From Elusimicrobiota bacterium (GTDB lineage Bacteria > Elusimicrobiota > Elusimicrobia > Elusimicrobiales > UBA9959): a stretch of DNA of 64,000 bases. Below are positions 47,773 through 56,192 of the stretch, piece after piece (within the stretch, counting starts at the first letter, position 1; the number at the start of each line of letters is the position of its first letter). The position numbers and the translations under genes are program-made. Below the pieces are notes generated by a model. The model did no database searches, had not been told where the DNA came from, and was given only the letters and a program-made list of their open reading frames with translations. The stretch covers positions 284,931-348,930 of the forward strand of contig JAPLKI010000025.1 in NCBI GenBank assembly GCA_026388155.1, given 5' to 3'.

Positions 47773-47898
47773 AGGGTCCTCCGTGAGATTATCCGCCGTG
47801 TCCTTATTACACTACATTTATAATTTACTCAATTAAAATTTATAATTCAAGAAGAAAGATTCATCTTGCTGCCCAAAGCCGACCCGGCCCCCTGTGCG

Positions 47899-48033
47899 GC
47901 GGCGGTGCCGCTGGCCTGCCCCGCTCTTTTGCCGCGATCGCTGGCAATGGGAGGTTCGGTTGGGGGGTAAGCCACGCGTCCCAAGTCAAAAGGGCGGGGC
48001 CTGCCGCGGGCCTATGGCGCTGTCCGCGGCGGA
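47899..48033. repeat. Element R2c with palindromic element S3 nested inside
   Basis: GGCGGTGCCGCTGGCCTGCC (47901-47920) and CCTGCCGCGGGCCTATGGCG (48000-48019) are the two halves of an R2-type element (compare the uninterrupted copy at 61473-61522). Between them sits S3 (47916-48003), with ends CTGCCCCGCTCTTTTG and CAAAAGGGCGGGGCCTG. The overlap supplies the end of the 47986 gene. Confidence 0.65.
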
Positions 48034-49278
48034 GAAGTAATTAAAATTTTCCATATAATATTCGAACTTATCCGGGTCTTTTTCAAGCCCCGCTTTTTTG
48101 GCGTACCAGGCCGCCGCTTCGGGATAGTTTTTTTCGCGCAAAGCCGAAAGGCCGGGCGGGAAGGGCCGCGCAGTTTTAAGGCAGGCTTTTTCAACGGCCT
48201 TCAAGTGCTGGCTGAGTATTTCCAAAGACATGTTTTTAGCTCGGTCGCGGATAAAGTCCGCCGCCTCAAGTATCGCAAGCGCCCCCTTGGTTTTAAGGGA
48301 CATCAGTTCGTCCTGCGGCGCGCTGTATTTAACCGCGTTTTCATCGGCCACCGCAAGGCAGTCCAGCGCAAGCGGATAATTTTTAACTTCAAGCGCCGCC
48401 GAACCCACGAAAAGCAGCGCCTCCGCGCTGAAAGCGGGCCAGCGCTTCAGGTAAAAGTCCTCCAGATAGCGGCCATAGGCGTTTTTCTCAAGCTGCAGCA
48501 GCGCAAGCGCCGCTGTTTCGCCGATATAATCCTCCACGCGTCCGGACGCGTAAGAAAGTATTTTCGCATCCTGCACGCTGTTTTTTTTATAGATCTCGGC
48601 CTTTTCAAAACTAAGATACCCGCCCGCTTCGTCTTCATATTTTTTGCGGATGCGCTCGCGATAGGCGGCGGGGTCGAGCGACAGCGTGAGATAACCGCCC
48701 ATGGCGTTTTCGGTGTAGATGTCGTAATAAGCCCCGCTTATGAAAGCCTTCAGCAGTTTTGGCGAGCGTTTCATTTTTTCATGAGTATACAAGTCTTCGG
48801 TAAAATAGGCTTCATATTCGAATTCAAGCGGGATGGCCGCCGCTGAGACGCTATAACCGGGATAAAGATAGCTTTGCAGGGCGTGAATCAGCTCGTGCAG
48901 ATAAACGGAATCGGCGCGTTTTACGAACTCGGCGCGGGCTTTGGGATTTTTAAGCAGGATCTCGATTATTTCCCGGTCTTCATAACCTTTCACTCCGAAA
49001 AATCTGGTTATGGACCTGGAATTGAAATAGATGGCGTTTTCCCGGCAGGAGAAATAAGCGAGCCACGGCCCGTTATCACGGCGCAGAAACACACGGCGTT
49101 GAGAGTTTTTAACCCCCGAGCCTGCGAGCTTTGAATAAACCTCAAGACCGCGGGGCAGGCTCTTTATGATTTTTTCAAAATCCCCGGCCAAAACCGCCCC
49201 TAACCTCTCATCATATTGGTAGGCGCGCGCCGTACCCGCCAGAGGCAGTAAAAAAACAAAAAACAACAGGCTCCGCAT
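47986..49278 (-). CDS. Secreted HExxH-motif putative metallopeptidase
   Basis: 430 aa. Signal peptide MRSLLFFVFLLPLAGTARA. Residues ~135-165 hold YLHELIHALQSYLYPGYS with H-E-x-x-H, followed ~20 residues later by FEYEAYFTED, so a gluzincin-like third ligand Glu is possible. The C-terminal half is helical with TPR-like character (ALEVKNYPLALDCLAVADEN). The last ~15 residues, SAADSAIGPRQAPPF, are encoded by elements R2c/S3, so the native C-terminus has been replaced or extended. Family not recognised. Confidence 0.6.
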   Translation of the reverse strand: MRSLLFFVFLLPLAGTARAYQYDERLGAVLAGDFEKIIKSLPRGLEVYSKLAGSGVKNSQRRVFLRRDNGPWLAYFSCRENAIYFNSRSITRFFGVKGYEDREIIEILLKNPKARAEFVKRADSVYLHELIHALQSYLYPGYSVSAAAIPLEFEYEAYFTEDLYTHEKMKRSPKLLKAFISGAYYDIYTENAMGGYLTLSLDPAAYRERIRKKYEDEAGGYLSFEKAEIYKKNSVQDAKILSYASGRVEDYIGETAALALLQLEKNAYGRYLEDFYLKRWPAFSAEALLFVGSAALEVKNYPLALDCLAVADENAVKYSAPQDELMSLKTKGALAILEAADFIRDRAKNMSLEILSQHLKAVEKACLKTARPFPPGLSALREKNYPEAAAWYAKKAGLEKDPDKFEYYMENFNYFSAADSAIGPRQAPPF

Positions 49279-49301
49279 AAGATAATTTTACAATATAAGA
49301 C

Positions 49302-49383
49302 TGCCATAAGCTTTAAGCCGTATGCTATATGCTTTTTGTTAGGAATTCCCTCAGAACTTATGGCCTCCGGCGTAGGGCATATG
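49302..49383. repeat. Intergenic hairpin, GCCATAAGC family, decayed centre
   Basis: TGCCATAAGCTTTAAGCCGT and ATGCTATATGC face AACTTATGGCCTCCGGCG and TAGGGCATATG. Centre TAGGAATTCCCT. Between divergent or unlinked genes, just left of element C. Confidence 0.75.
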
Positions 49384-49508
49384 ACGCGGCCGCAACAGCC
49401 GCATGACCTGCGCGCGTCACAATAGAAGTGTTTAGCGTATAATTTTTGCCATTTTCAATAGGCAAAATATGATTTGGAAGGATAAGCCCCTGGCGATGTA
49501 GATGGAGC

Positions 49509-49634
49509 GGGTGGCAGGGGAGCCGGATAAGCGGAACCGTCCGGAGGCCGAGCATACGAAGCGCGGAGGCCGAGGAATGGAGGCGCGCGCACGGTGTGCG
49601 CGACGCCGGTTCCGCGTTCCGGGCCCCTGACAGG
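49509..49634 (+). ncRNA. Structured GC-rich element C (candidate novel RNA)
   Basis: CAGGGG (49515-49520) pairs with CCCCTG (49624-49629); CCGGA (49523-49527) with TCCGG (49618-49622); GCGGAACCG (49531-49539) with CGGTTCCGC (49607-49615); the central CGCGCAC-GGT-GTGCGCG hairpin with bulged A is as in A and B. GGGTGGC (5') and GACAGG (3') are conserved, and GATAAGC sits unpaired between helices, as in D. It lies upstream of ytxH, on the same strand, 60 bp before that promoter. Confidence 0.6.
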
Positions 49635-49699
49635 ACCCGCGAACCCTGCAACTGGGAAATTACACAGAAGTCTTGATGTTACTGTCAGATGGACGGAAT

Positions 49700-49726
49700 T
49701 TGACAAACTCCCCCGCAATGTATAAG
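49700..49726 (+). promoter_or_regulatory. Candidate promoter of ytxH-like gene
   Basis: TTGACA (49700-49705) and TATAAG (49721-49726), spacing 15; TAAGAT two bases later would give 17. Located 45 bp before the start codon. Confidence 0.55.
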
Positions 49727-49771
49727 ATTAAGGAAAGGTAATTTCCGCATTTATTTTTTCAGGAGGATACA

Positions 49772-49993
49772 ATGTCTGAGAACAGAACCGGTGAGGTAGT
49801 AAGCGCGTTTTTACTGGGCGGACTTATAGGCGCGGCCCTGGGCATACTTTTTGCCCCGGCCTCCGGCAAAGAAACCCGCGAAAAGGTCGGCGACTGGATG
49901 GACGAAACCAAAGAAAAAGCCAAAGAAAAACTGGCAAAACTGGAAGAAGAAATAAAGCACCGCAAAGACCAGCTGCTCAAGCACCAGAATTAA
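49772..49993 (+). CDS. YtxH-domain small membrane protein
   Basis: 73 aa. One N-terminal membrane helix with the YtxH motif (AFLLGGLIGAALGILFAPAS, then GKETREKVGDW), followed by a highly charged helix (DETKEKAKEKLAKLEEEIKH) typical of general-stress YtxH proteins. AGGAGGATACA precedes the ATG. Its own promoter and a strong terminator make it a single-gene unit. Function in the family is unclear, stress-related. Confidence 0.88.
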   Translation: MSENRTGEVVSAFLLGGLIGAALGILFAPASGKETREKVGDWMDETKEKAKEKLAKLEEEIKHRKDQLLKHQN

Positions 49994-50012
49994 GGGTTCC
50001 TGCGTTGTATTT

Positions 50013-50044
50013 AAAACCACGCGTTTAATTAAACGCGTGGTTTT
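50013..50044. terminator. Bidirectional terminator between ytxH and the symporter gene
   Basis: Perfect palindrome with 16-base arms (AAAACCACGCGTTTAA and its complement), A-run before and T-run after on both strands, placed between convergent genes. Confidence 0.92.
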
Positions 50045-51528
50045 TCATTTGCGCTCAGCACCGCGGGATTTTCACTTTTTCCGAGAATCCAGCCGAAAGC
50101 GAAAGTGCAGACGGTGCCAAGCACTATCATCCAGCTCCAGCCGAGGGCCAGGCGGCCTGTTTCCGAAAGATAAAGCGCCACTCCCGCCAGCCCCGCACTG
50201 ATAAACATAGCGGCCACATTCCCCAGATTGGCGCGCCTTTTGGTAAGCAGGCCGAGTAAAAAGACCCCGAGCAAACTGCCCGCGGTCACTCCGTTGACCT
50301 TATATGCAAGCCACAGCATTCCCTCGGTTTTACGGCAGTAATAGGCGATACCGGCCAGCAACAGGCCAAAAACCGCCACGCTCAGGCGCGAAATCAGCAG
50401 ATAATGTTTTTCAGTCCCGTCTTTTTTGATCAAAGGCCGGTAAATATCCGTGACAAAAGACGAGCTTAACGAGCTTAACGGGGAATCAATGCTTGCAAGT
50501 ATCACCGCGGTCAGCACCAGGCCCTTAAGCCCCTGCGGTAAAACATGCACAGTGAAATGCGAAAGTATCTTGTCGGAATTGTCCGGAAGCGGCAGGCCCG
50601 GGTTCTGGCCGTAAAAGACAAAAAGAAGCGTCCCCACCGAAAGATAGAGGATTAGCAGCGGGATGGTGGCGAATATGGTGGCTATTATGGTCCGCTGGCT
50701 GGCCTCCCTTGTTTCCAGAGTAAGCAGGCGCTGCATCAGTTCCTGGTCGGTTCCGAAAGACGCCATGGAACCGAAAACGCCGTTCAGGATGGCTATCCAA
50801 AGCACATTGGGATCCTTCGCGCTCCAGCCCAGGTTAAAAAGCGAAAGCTTGCCGGCCGCGCCCGCCGTTCTGAATATTTCCCCGAAACCGCCGTGTATAT
50901 GTGCAAAAAGATAAAGCAGCACCGCCCCGCCGGCCAGATAAAAACTCATGGCCTCAAAAGTGCCGGTCCAGATAACAGCCCTGATACCGCCAAAACCTAT
51001 AAACAGCACGCTTATCACGGTAAAGAAGGCAAGTGTCCAGGAAAGAGGCCAGCCCATAATAACCGAAACCGCGAGCGACGCCGCGTAAAGCCGCAGGCCG
51101 GAGGCGAAAAGCCTGGTGAGAAAAAAGAAAAATGAGCCGGCATACTGAGTTTGCGGGCCAAAGCGGTGTTTGAGAAATTCATAAATGGTGGTGCAGTTAT
51201 ACTTGTAAAACGCGGGGATGAACAGGTAGGCGATAATTATGCGCGCCGCGGCGGAACCGATAAAGAACTGAAGATATTGCCAATTCTCCTTGAACCCCGT
51301 GGCCGGAACTCCGACTATGGTCATGGCGCTTATTTCCGTGGCCACAAAAGAGAGCGTAGCCGCCCAGATCGGTATCCTGCGCCTGCCCAGAAAGAAGTCC
51401 TGCGTGTCGGTTTCTCCCCTTCCCTTGAAATAGGAAATAAGAAGCAAAGCCGCCACCGCGATGCACACCAGAGAATAATCGGGCCACCCCAGGCCGGTTA
51501 CTTTTTCAAGCGCTGAAATTTCTTCCAT
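50029..51528 (-). CDS. Sodium:solute symporter (SSS family)
   Basis: 499 aa from MEEISALEKVTGLGWPDYSL, preceded by TTGGAG six bases upstream. About 13 membrane segments are visible. SSS signatures include FFLGRRRIPIWAATLSFVAT, EISAMTIVGVPATGF and, near the middle, FGTDQELMQRLLTL and ASIDSPLSSLSSSFVTDIYR, the sodium-site and SSS pattern. Couples Na+ to uptake of a sugar, sialic acid, amino acid or similar; specificity not readable. NagZ encoded next door hints at amino sugars, weakly. Confidence 0.9.
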   Translation of the reverse strand: MEEISALEKVTGLGWPDYSLVCIAVAALLLISYFKGRGETDTQDFFLGRRRIPIWAATLSFVATEISAMTIVGVPATGFKENWQYLQFFIGSAAARIIIAYLFIPAFYKYNCTTIYEFLKHRFGPQTQYAGSFFFFLTRLFASGLRLYAASLAVSVIMGWPLSWTLAFFTVISVLFIGFGGIRAVIWTGTFEAMSFYLAGGAVLLYLFAHIHGGFGEIFRTAGAAGKLSLFNLGWSAKDPNVLWIAILNGVFGSMASFGTDQELMQRLLTLETREASQRTIIATIFATIPLLILYLSVGTLLFVFYGQNPGLPLPDNSDKILSHFTVHVLPQGLKGLVLTAVILASIDSPLSSLSSSFVTDIYRPLIKKDGTEKHYLLISRLSVAVFGLLLAGIAYYCRKTEGMLWLAYKVNGVTAGSLLGVFLLGLLTKRRANLGNVAAMFISAGLAGVALYLSETGRLALGWSWMIVLGTVCTFAFGWILGKSENPAVLSANEKPRV

Positions 51529-51628
51529 ATAAACTCCAATCTGCAAGGCCGTTTGTTGGCCATAGGCCCCGATACGGCATTGCCATAGGCTTGTCACAGG
51601 TCTCAAGTCACACGAGCACAGGTCAGAA

Positions 51629-51667
51629 ACAATAGGTTACCGGCTACTTTACCGTTTACCGATTACG
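51629..51667. repeat. Word repeat GGTTACCGGCTAC
   Basis: GGTTACCGGCTACTTTACCG and TTTACCGATTACGG share the words of 18974-19050. Together with a GCCATAGGC word at 51558-51595 it fills the gap between the symporter gene and element D. Confidence 0.45.
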
Positions 51668-51713
51668 GTCCTTTCGGATTCTCCGTCGGTTCCCTGTTGG
51701 GACCAAATGGAGC

Positions 51714-51840
51714 GGGTGGCGGGGAAGCTGGATAAGCAAAACCCTCCGGAACCCGACGCTTGCATAGCGCGGAAGGCGAGGATGGGAAGGGCGGGCACGG
51801 TGTGCCCGACCCTGGTTTTGCGTTCCAGTTCCCCGACAGG
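51714..51840 (+). ncRNA. Structured GC-rich element D (candidate novel RNA)
   Basis: GGGGAA (51721-51726) pairs with TTCCCC (51829-51834); CTGGA (51728-51732) with TCCAG (51824-51828); GCAAAACC (51736-51743) with GGTTTTGC (51814-51821); central hairpin CGGGCAC-GGT-GTGCCCG with bulged A. Relative to C, several helix pairs changed on both sides (G-C to A-T in the third helix; C-G to G-C in the central hairpin). GGGTGGC, GATAAGC and GACAGG are unchanged. Strong evidence of a conserved fold. Confidence 0.65.
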
Positions 51841-51895
51841 ACCTCGGACCCTGTCAACAGCTACCCACAATTACTTACTACTATAACCGTATTCC

Positions 51896-53398
51896 TCAGC
51901 CCTCATGCAGATCCACCGGCATTACGCCTTTGGCCTCAACCTGTTCGGTCAGAACGCGCGCGGCCGCCTTCTGAAAATCCGCCAGCGCGCAAAAAGCGGC
52001 CAGGCCGGCGGACGGGGCTTTCTCAAAACCGGCCAGCACGAAAGGGCTGCCGAAGGCGACAAAGGCGCAGTCGGACGCGTTTTTAAAAACTTCCTGAAGC
52101 GCGGTTTTTTCTTCGGCAGCCAGGTTGATGCTTCCGCTATAAGCGCGCGGTCTTGAAAAATCGGCGGCCACGGCCTTTTGTGTTTTTCCCGCTTCGCAGG
52201 GCCGGACATTCACGCCGAGACGGCGGAGCTCTTCCACAAAAATCCGCCCTTTCCAGTCTTTTTGCGCGGTGAGCGGCTCATAATAACCCACAGTCTCGCC
52301 CGCTTTCACCCGGAACGCCCCGCCGCCATAGCCCCATGCCAGGCACTGCGGCGCGGCCTCCGCCGCAAAAGAGCGGTGCCCGGAGCAATAGACCACATCG
52401 CGCGGCGGAGGTGAAAGCCTTGAAAGGGAAAGCTTTAAAAGCATCGTCTCCTGTTTTTTTATGGCGGAGTCCGCAAGCGCCTCTGTTATAAGACCGTCGC
52501 GCGCGGCGCGCAGAAGGGCGTCGTAAAGTTTGAACGGGTCTTCCGGCACAAGCAGTATATCGGCCCCGGCCAAAAGAGCCTTCACACCGGTTACCCCGGC
52601 CTGCCGCCTGCCGCCGCCCGGCGTCACTTCTTCGGAAATGGCTTTCATGTTCAACGCGTCGGTAATAACGCAGCCGCCGTAATTAAGCGCTTTGCGCAGC
52701 AACCCCGTGATAATTTTTCCAGAAAGAGAAGAGATGTTGTCAGGGTCAAGCGCCGGGATATTGAGATGGCCGACCATCACTGAATCCGCCTGACGGACCA
52801 GAGCCCTGTATGGTTTTAAATCATCCTGTTCCATGGCCTCGCGGCTCTTAGCGACAGTCGGGAGTGTAAGGTGGGAGTCGGCCTCCGTATCGCCGTGGCC
52901 CGGAAAATGTTTCAGGCAGGACAGGGCGTTGTGCGAGCTAAGCCCCGAAAGATACGCTCCCGCCAGCCGCGTTACCAGCGCGCGGGAACTGCCGAATGAA
53001 CGGGCGTTTACTATAGGGTTGCCCGGGCGGTAAGCCAGATCCACCACAGGAGCGAAAATCCAGTCAATCCCCAGAGCCCTCGCTTCAAGCGCGGTTATTT
53101 CCGCCTTGCGGCGCGCCAAAGCTTCGGAGCCGGAAGCCCCTATCGCCATGTTGGTGGGAAGTTCGGTGGCCTCTTTCAGCCATTGCCCCGCGCCGTTTTC
53201 GTAATCAGCCGCGAAGATAAGCGGAGTGACGGAGGCGGATCTGAGAATTTTTACGGTTTCATAAACCTCGCTTACCGTGCCGCCGTAAAAGCAAAACCCC
53301 CCCACCCCGGCCTCAACCAGTTTAAGGGCGTAATCAAGCGGAGTGTGCCCGAAACGGAATTCCGGGTAGATCAGCCTGGCAATTTTTCCGGGGGTCAT
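51896..53398 (-). CDS. nagZ: GH3 beta-N-acetylhexosaminidase (NagZ-like)
   Basis: 500 aa from MTPGKIARLIYPEFRFGHTP; this ATG overlaps the mazG stop (ATGA), so the longer frame is rejected. The GH3 barrel has the NagZ signature CLKHFPGHGDTEADSHLTLP, whose loop Asp-His acts as acid/base, and nucleophile Asp in CVITDALNMKAISEE. A C-terminal ~150-residue domain (ending KGVMPVDLHEG) is extra relative to the ~340-aa E. coli NagZ. It releases N-acetylglucosamine in muropeptide recycling. No signal peptide, so cytosolic. Confidence 0.88.
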   Translation of the reverse strand: MTPGKIARLIYPEFRFGHTPLDYALKLVEAGVGGFCFYGGTVSEVYETVKILRSASVTPLIFAADYENGAGQWLKEATELPTNMAIGASGSEALARRKAEITALEARALGIDWIFAPVVDLAYRPGNPIVNARSFGSSRALVTRLAGAYLSGLSSHNALSCLKHFPGHGDTEADSHLTLPTVAKSREAMEQDDLKPYRALVRQADSVMVGHLNIPALDPDNISSLSGKIITGLLRKALNYGGCVITDALNMKAISEEVTPGGGRRQAGVTGVKALLAGADILLVPEDPFKLYDALLRAARDGLITEALADSAIKKQETMLLKLSLSRLSPPPRDVVYCSGHRSFAAEAAPQCLAWGYGGGAFRVKAGETVGYYEPLTAQKDWKGRIFVEELRRLGVNVRPCEAGKTQKAVAADFSRPRAYSGSINLAAEEKTALQEVFKNASDCAFVAFGSPFVLAGFEKAPSAGLAAFCALADFQKAAARVLTEQVEAKGVMPVDLHEG

Positions 53399-53832
53399 TT
53401 TTTCCGCCGCAGGATAAGTTTCTCTTTTTCGGCTTTTTTTATTCTGCGCCATTGAACCAGCACCTGGGCGGAAGTGGAAAGCTTTTTCCCGCCGAAAACG
53501 TGAGGATGCCGCCGCACCAGTTTGGCGTTAATGGTCCGTATCACGTCAGAAAGCTTAAAATGCCCCTCCCGCTCGGCGAGAGCGCTGTGAAAGACCACCT
53601 GCAACAAGACATCGCCCAACTCTTCCTTCAGGTTTTCCCAATCGCTCTTTTTAACCGCCTGGTCGACCTCGAACGCTTCCTCATGGAGATTTTTTAAAAG
53701 CGTGCGGTGCGTCTGCTTACGGTCCCAGGGACATCCCCCTGGCGCCAGCAGCGCGTCCATTATGCGCGCGAGCGCGCGCAGACTTGAACTGTCCGCAGGT
53801 TTTCCGGCTTTTCGGCAAAAGTTAGGTTTCAC
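53395..53832 (-). CDS. mazG: MazG-family nucleotide pyrophosphohydrolase
   Basis: 145 aa, one MazG domain (E. coli MazG has two). GGCPWDRKQTHRTLLKNLHE, EEAFEVDQAV, the metal-binding EELGDVLLQVVFHSALAE (E-x-x-D) and RRHPHVFGG are all family motifs. Hydrolyses NTPs to NMP and PPi, a house-cleaning or stress-response activity. The C-terminal Lys/Arg-rich tail overlaps the nagZ start by 4 bp. Confidence 0.9.
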   Translation of the reverse strand: MKPNFCRKAGKPADSSSLRALARIMDALLAPGGCPWDRKQTHRTLLKNLHEEAFEVDQAVKKSDWENLKEELGDVLLQVVFHSALAEREGHFKLSDVIRTINAKLVRRHPHVFGGKKLSTSAQVLVQWRRIKKAEKEKLILRRKK

Positions 53833-53921
53833 TATCTATTCTTCTTTCATTTGAATCTTGAAAAGTATATAATTTTATCGCAGATTTGCAAAAAAGCGGC
53901 CTTTACAGCCGCGGAGGGCGT

Positions 53922-54620
53922 ATGATAGAAACAGAGAAGAAATCTGACAAAGGCCTGTACCAGGTGCTGGATAAAGGCTTTGTGAAACTGGTGGATTTCA
54001 TGGGAGGCGACCTTCGGGCGGTGCAATCCGCGAGGGTAACTTTCGGCTCACAGACCAAGGGCGAGGAAAAAGACAAAAGACTTATAGAGTACCTGCTGGC
54101 CCACGATCACCACACGCCGTTCGAGCACTGCGTTTTTCAATTCCACATAAAATGCCCCATTTTCGTAGCCAGGCAGTGGATGCGCCACCGCATGGCTTCT
54201 TATAACGAGGTCAGCGCGCGCTACACCGAGGTAGCCGAGGAATTTTACACGCCCAAAGCTTTTCGGGCGCAGGACAGAATAAACCGGCAGGGCTCCACAG
54301 CCTCGCCTGAGCTTAATCAGTCAAAAATGCTGGCCGTCTACGAAGCCAGCGTGAAGGCCTCTTACCAGGCCTACAGGAAACTGCTTGAGGCCGGAGCGGC
54401 CAGAGAAATGGCCCGCATGGCTCTGCCGGTATCGCAATACACCCAGTTCTATTGGAGCGTTAACGCGCGCAGCCTGCTTAACTTCCTGTCGCTTCGGATG
54501 GACGCTCACGCGCAGTCGGAGATACGGGATTACGCCAACGCCATTTCGGAAATTTTCAGGGATAAAATGCCCTGGACCTGGGAGGCTTTTTTAAAACTAC
54601 ATGCCAAATCCGCCAATTAG
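53922..54620 (+). CDS. thyX: Flavin-dependent thymidylate synthase ThyX
   Basis: 232 aa from MIETEKKSDKGLYQVLDKGF, after GCGGAGGGCG. The ThyX motif R-H-R-x-x-S-x-N-x-x-S-x-R is intact in RHRMASYNEVSARY, with HTPFEHCVFQFHIKCP before it. It methylates dUMP to dTMP with FAD and methylene-tetrahydrofolate. A TATAAT at 53868-53873 with no good -35 may be its promoter. The last 20 bp overlap the next gene. Confidence 0.95.
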   Translation: MIETEKKSDKGLYQVLDKGFVKLVDFMGGDLRAVQSARVTFGSQTKGEEKDKRLIEYLLAHDHHTPFEHCVFQFHIKCPIFVARQWMRHRMASYNEVSARYTEVAEEFYTPKAFRAQDRINRQGSTASPELNQSKMLAVYEASVKASYQAYRKLLEAGAAREMARMALPVSQYTQFYWSVNARSLLNFLSLRMDAHAQSEIRDYANAISEIFRDKMPWTWEAFLKLHAKSAN

Positions 54621-55512
54621 GATTCTCCTTGCCGCGCTCTGCCTCGCGTTTACGCGCCCGGCCCAGGCTCAATCGCCGGATAAGCCGCCTGCGGGCGCCC
54701 CGGCGGTTTCCTCCGCTCCGATAATGGTAGGCGACATTGAAAACGAACTCAAAAGAAGCGATATTGAGATCTACACGAAAGTCACCGGCATCGCCACAGC
54801 GCAGGACACTTACGACGTGCTCGCCCCCTTTGACGGCAGGATAGAAGAGATAACGCCCGAGCTGTTTGACTTTGTCACCCCGGAAAACGCGGTTACCCGC
54901 CTGGTATCCACGGAAATGGCGGCGCTCCTTGACGCAACCACCCCGGAGGAGCGAAAGCAGACCGAGAGGCGCTGGAAGGATGTCTATAAGTATTACGATG
55001 TCAAGCCCGAAAACCAGGGCATAGTCCTCAATATTTATGTTCAGCCGAAAGCCCGGGTTTACAAGGGCGACCGCCTTTTTACCGTGGCCAGGAAAATAAT
55101 AATTGTCGGCAAAACCACGGACCCCCTTTATTCACCGCTGGCTCCCGGCATTACCGCTGACATGCTTTATTCCAGGGACGAAGCCGTTAAACTTAAAACC
55201 ACGCTTACCAGTTTTATGCCCATCCAGAGCAGCCCGCTTTATAACCGCATCTGGCTGGAGGCGATGGAACTTCGCTCCGGCATAAAGATTGGAGAGCGTT
55301 TTAACGGCTACATGTTCGTGGCCAGAAGCGAAAACACCCACGTGGTGCCCAAGAACTCGCTGATAGATAAAAACGGCCGCAAATATCTCATCCTGGAAGT
55401 GGAAACCGGGCTGGCCACCGCGACCGAAATAGAGATCCGCAACAACGGCCTGCATTATTTGAGCCCGGCAGGCACGGAGCAAACCCATGGAAAAGATAAA
55501 AAAGCAGAATAA
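54601..55512 (+). CDS. Secreted protein, possible adaptor-like, unknown family
   Basis: 303 aa. Signal peptide MPNPPIRILLAALCLAFTRP, then cleavage at AQA. Body segments such as YDVLAPFDGRIEEITPELFD and GIVLNIYVQPKARVYKGDRL recall the biotinyl-lipoyl-like and beta-barrel pieces of periplasmic adaptor (HlyD/RND) proteins, but no coiled-coil hairpin is seen. It overlaps thyX by 20 bp and the next gene by 26 bp, so it is part of a thyX operon. Function not assigned. Confidence 0.6.
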   Translation: MPNPPIRILLAALCLAFTRPAQAQSPDKPPAGAPAVSSAPIMVGDIENELKRSDIEIYTKVTGIATAQDTYDVLAPFDGRIEEITPELFDFVTPENAVTRLVSTEMAALLDATTPEERKQTERRWKDVYKYYDVKPENQGIVLNIYVQPKARVYKGDRLFTVARKIIIVGKTTDPLYSPLAPGITADMLYSRDEAVKLKTTLTSFMPIQSSPLYNRIWLEAMELRSGIKIGERFNGYMFVARSENTHVVPKNSLIDKNGRKYLILEVETGLATATEIEIRNNGLHYLSPAGTEQTHGKDKKAE

Positions 55513-56185
55513 TATTTACTCGAATTTCATGTTCATCAAGCTGGACCCGGCTTTCAGGCGCCTTATTTCAAACGAAAAAATAGCCGCCAAGCAGGAATTT
55601 GAAAATATGGTGGCCGCATGCCAGGAAAAGCTTTTTTTGCGCACTTACATGATCGCCGGCCTGCGCGCCGATTCCGACATCCTCTTCTGGCGCATGTCCG
55701 ACGACCTGGAATTTCTCCAGGAAAACTGCGCCCGCACCTTCTCCACCGGAGCCGGGCGGTACTTTTTGAACATCCACTCCTTCCTGGGCGTGCATCAGGC
55801 GCCGGAACAGTCCGCCCCTAAAAAAGACCTGGAATTCGGCTTTCTGCCCAAGGAGTCCTTCGGCCTTTATAAATTCATGCTCATACACCCGGTGGTCAAG
55901 TCCCATGTCTGGTACGAGCTCTCGGAAGAGGAGCGCAACGCCATGATCTCGGAACGCTCCTGCGTGATAGGCCGCTACCACGAGATACGGGAGAATTTTT
56001 TCACTTCCTTCGGTCTGGACGAGCAGGAAATGATAGTGGCGCGCGAGTCCCGGCACCTGGACGAACTGATAAGCGCCACCAGGGAACTGCGCGAACTGCG
56101 CATAAAAAATTACACAGCCGCCGACAAGCCGGTGTTTTTATGCGTGGGCCGTGACCTGAGGGAAATACTTGACGCGATAAGTTAA
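55487..56185 (+). CDS. Chlorite dismutase-superfamily protein
   Basis: 232 aa. DSDILFWRMSDDLEFLQENC and FGLDEQEMIVARESRHLDEL are typical of the Cld/HemQ superfamily, whose members bind haem (chlorite dismutase, coproheme decarboxylase) or are non-haem. IGRYHEIRENFFTSFGLDEQ is also family-like. The haem-ligand His cannot be assigned with confidence: near the position where I recall His in HemQ, this protein has ISERSCVIG. No other haem-synthesis gene is in the window. Co-operonic with the secreted protein gene, overlapping it by 26 bp. Confidence 0.75.
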   Translation: MEKIKKQNNIYSNFMFIKLDPAFRRLISNEKIAAKQEFENMVAACQEKLFLRTYMIAGLRADSDILFWRMSDDLEFLQENCARTFSTGAGRYFLNIHSFLGVHQAPEQSAPKKDLEFGFLPKESFGLYKFMLIHPVVKSHVWYELSEEERNAMISERSCVIGRYHEIRENFFTSFGLDEQEMIVARESRHLDELISATRELRELRIKNYTAADKPVFLCVGRDLREILDAIS

Positions 56186-56192
56186 GAAGCTT

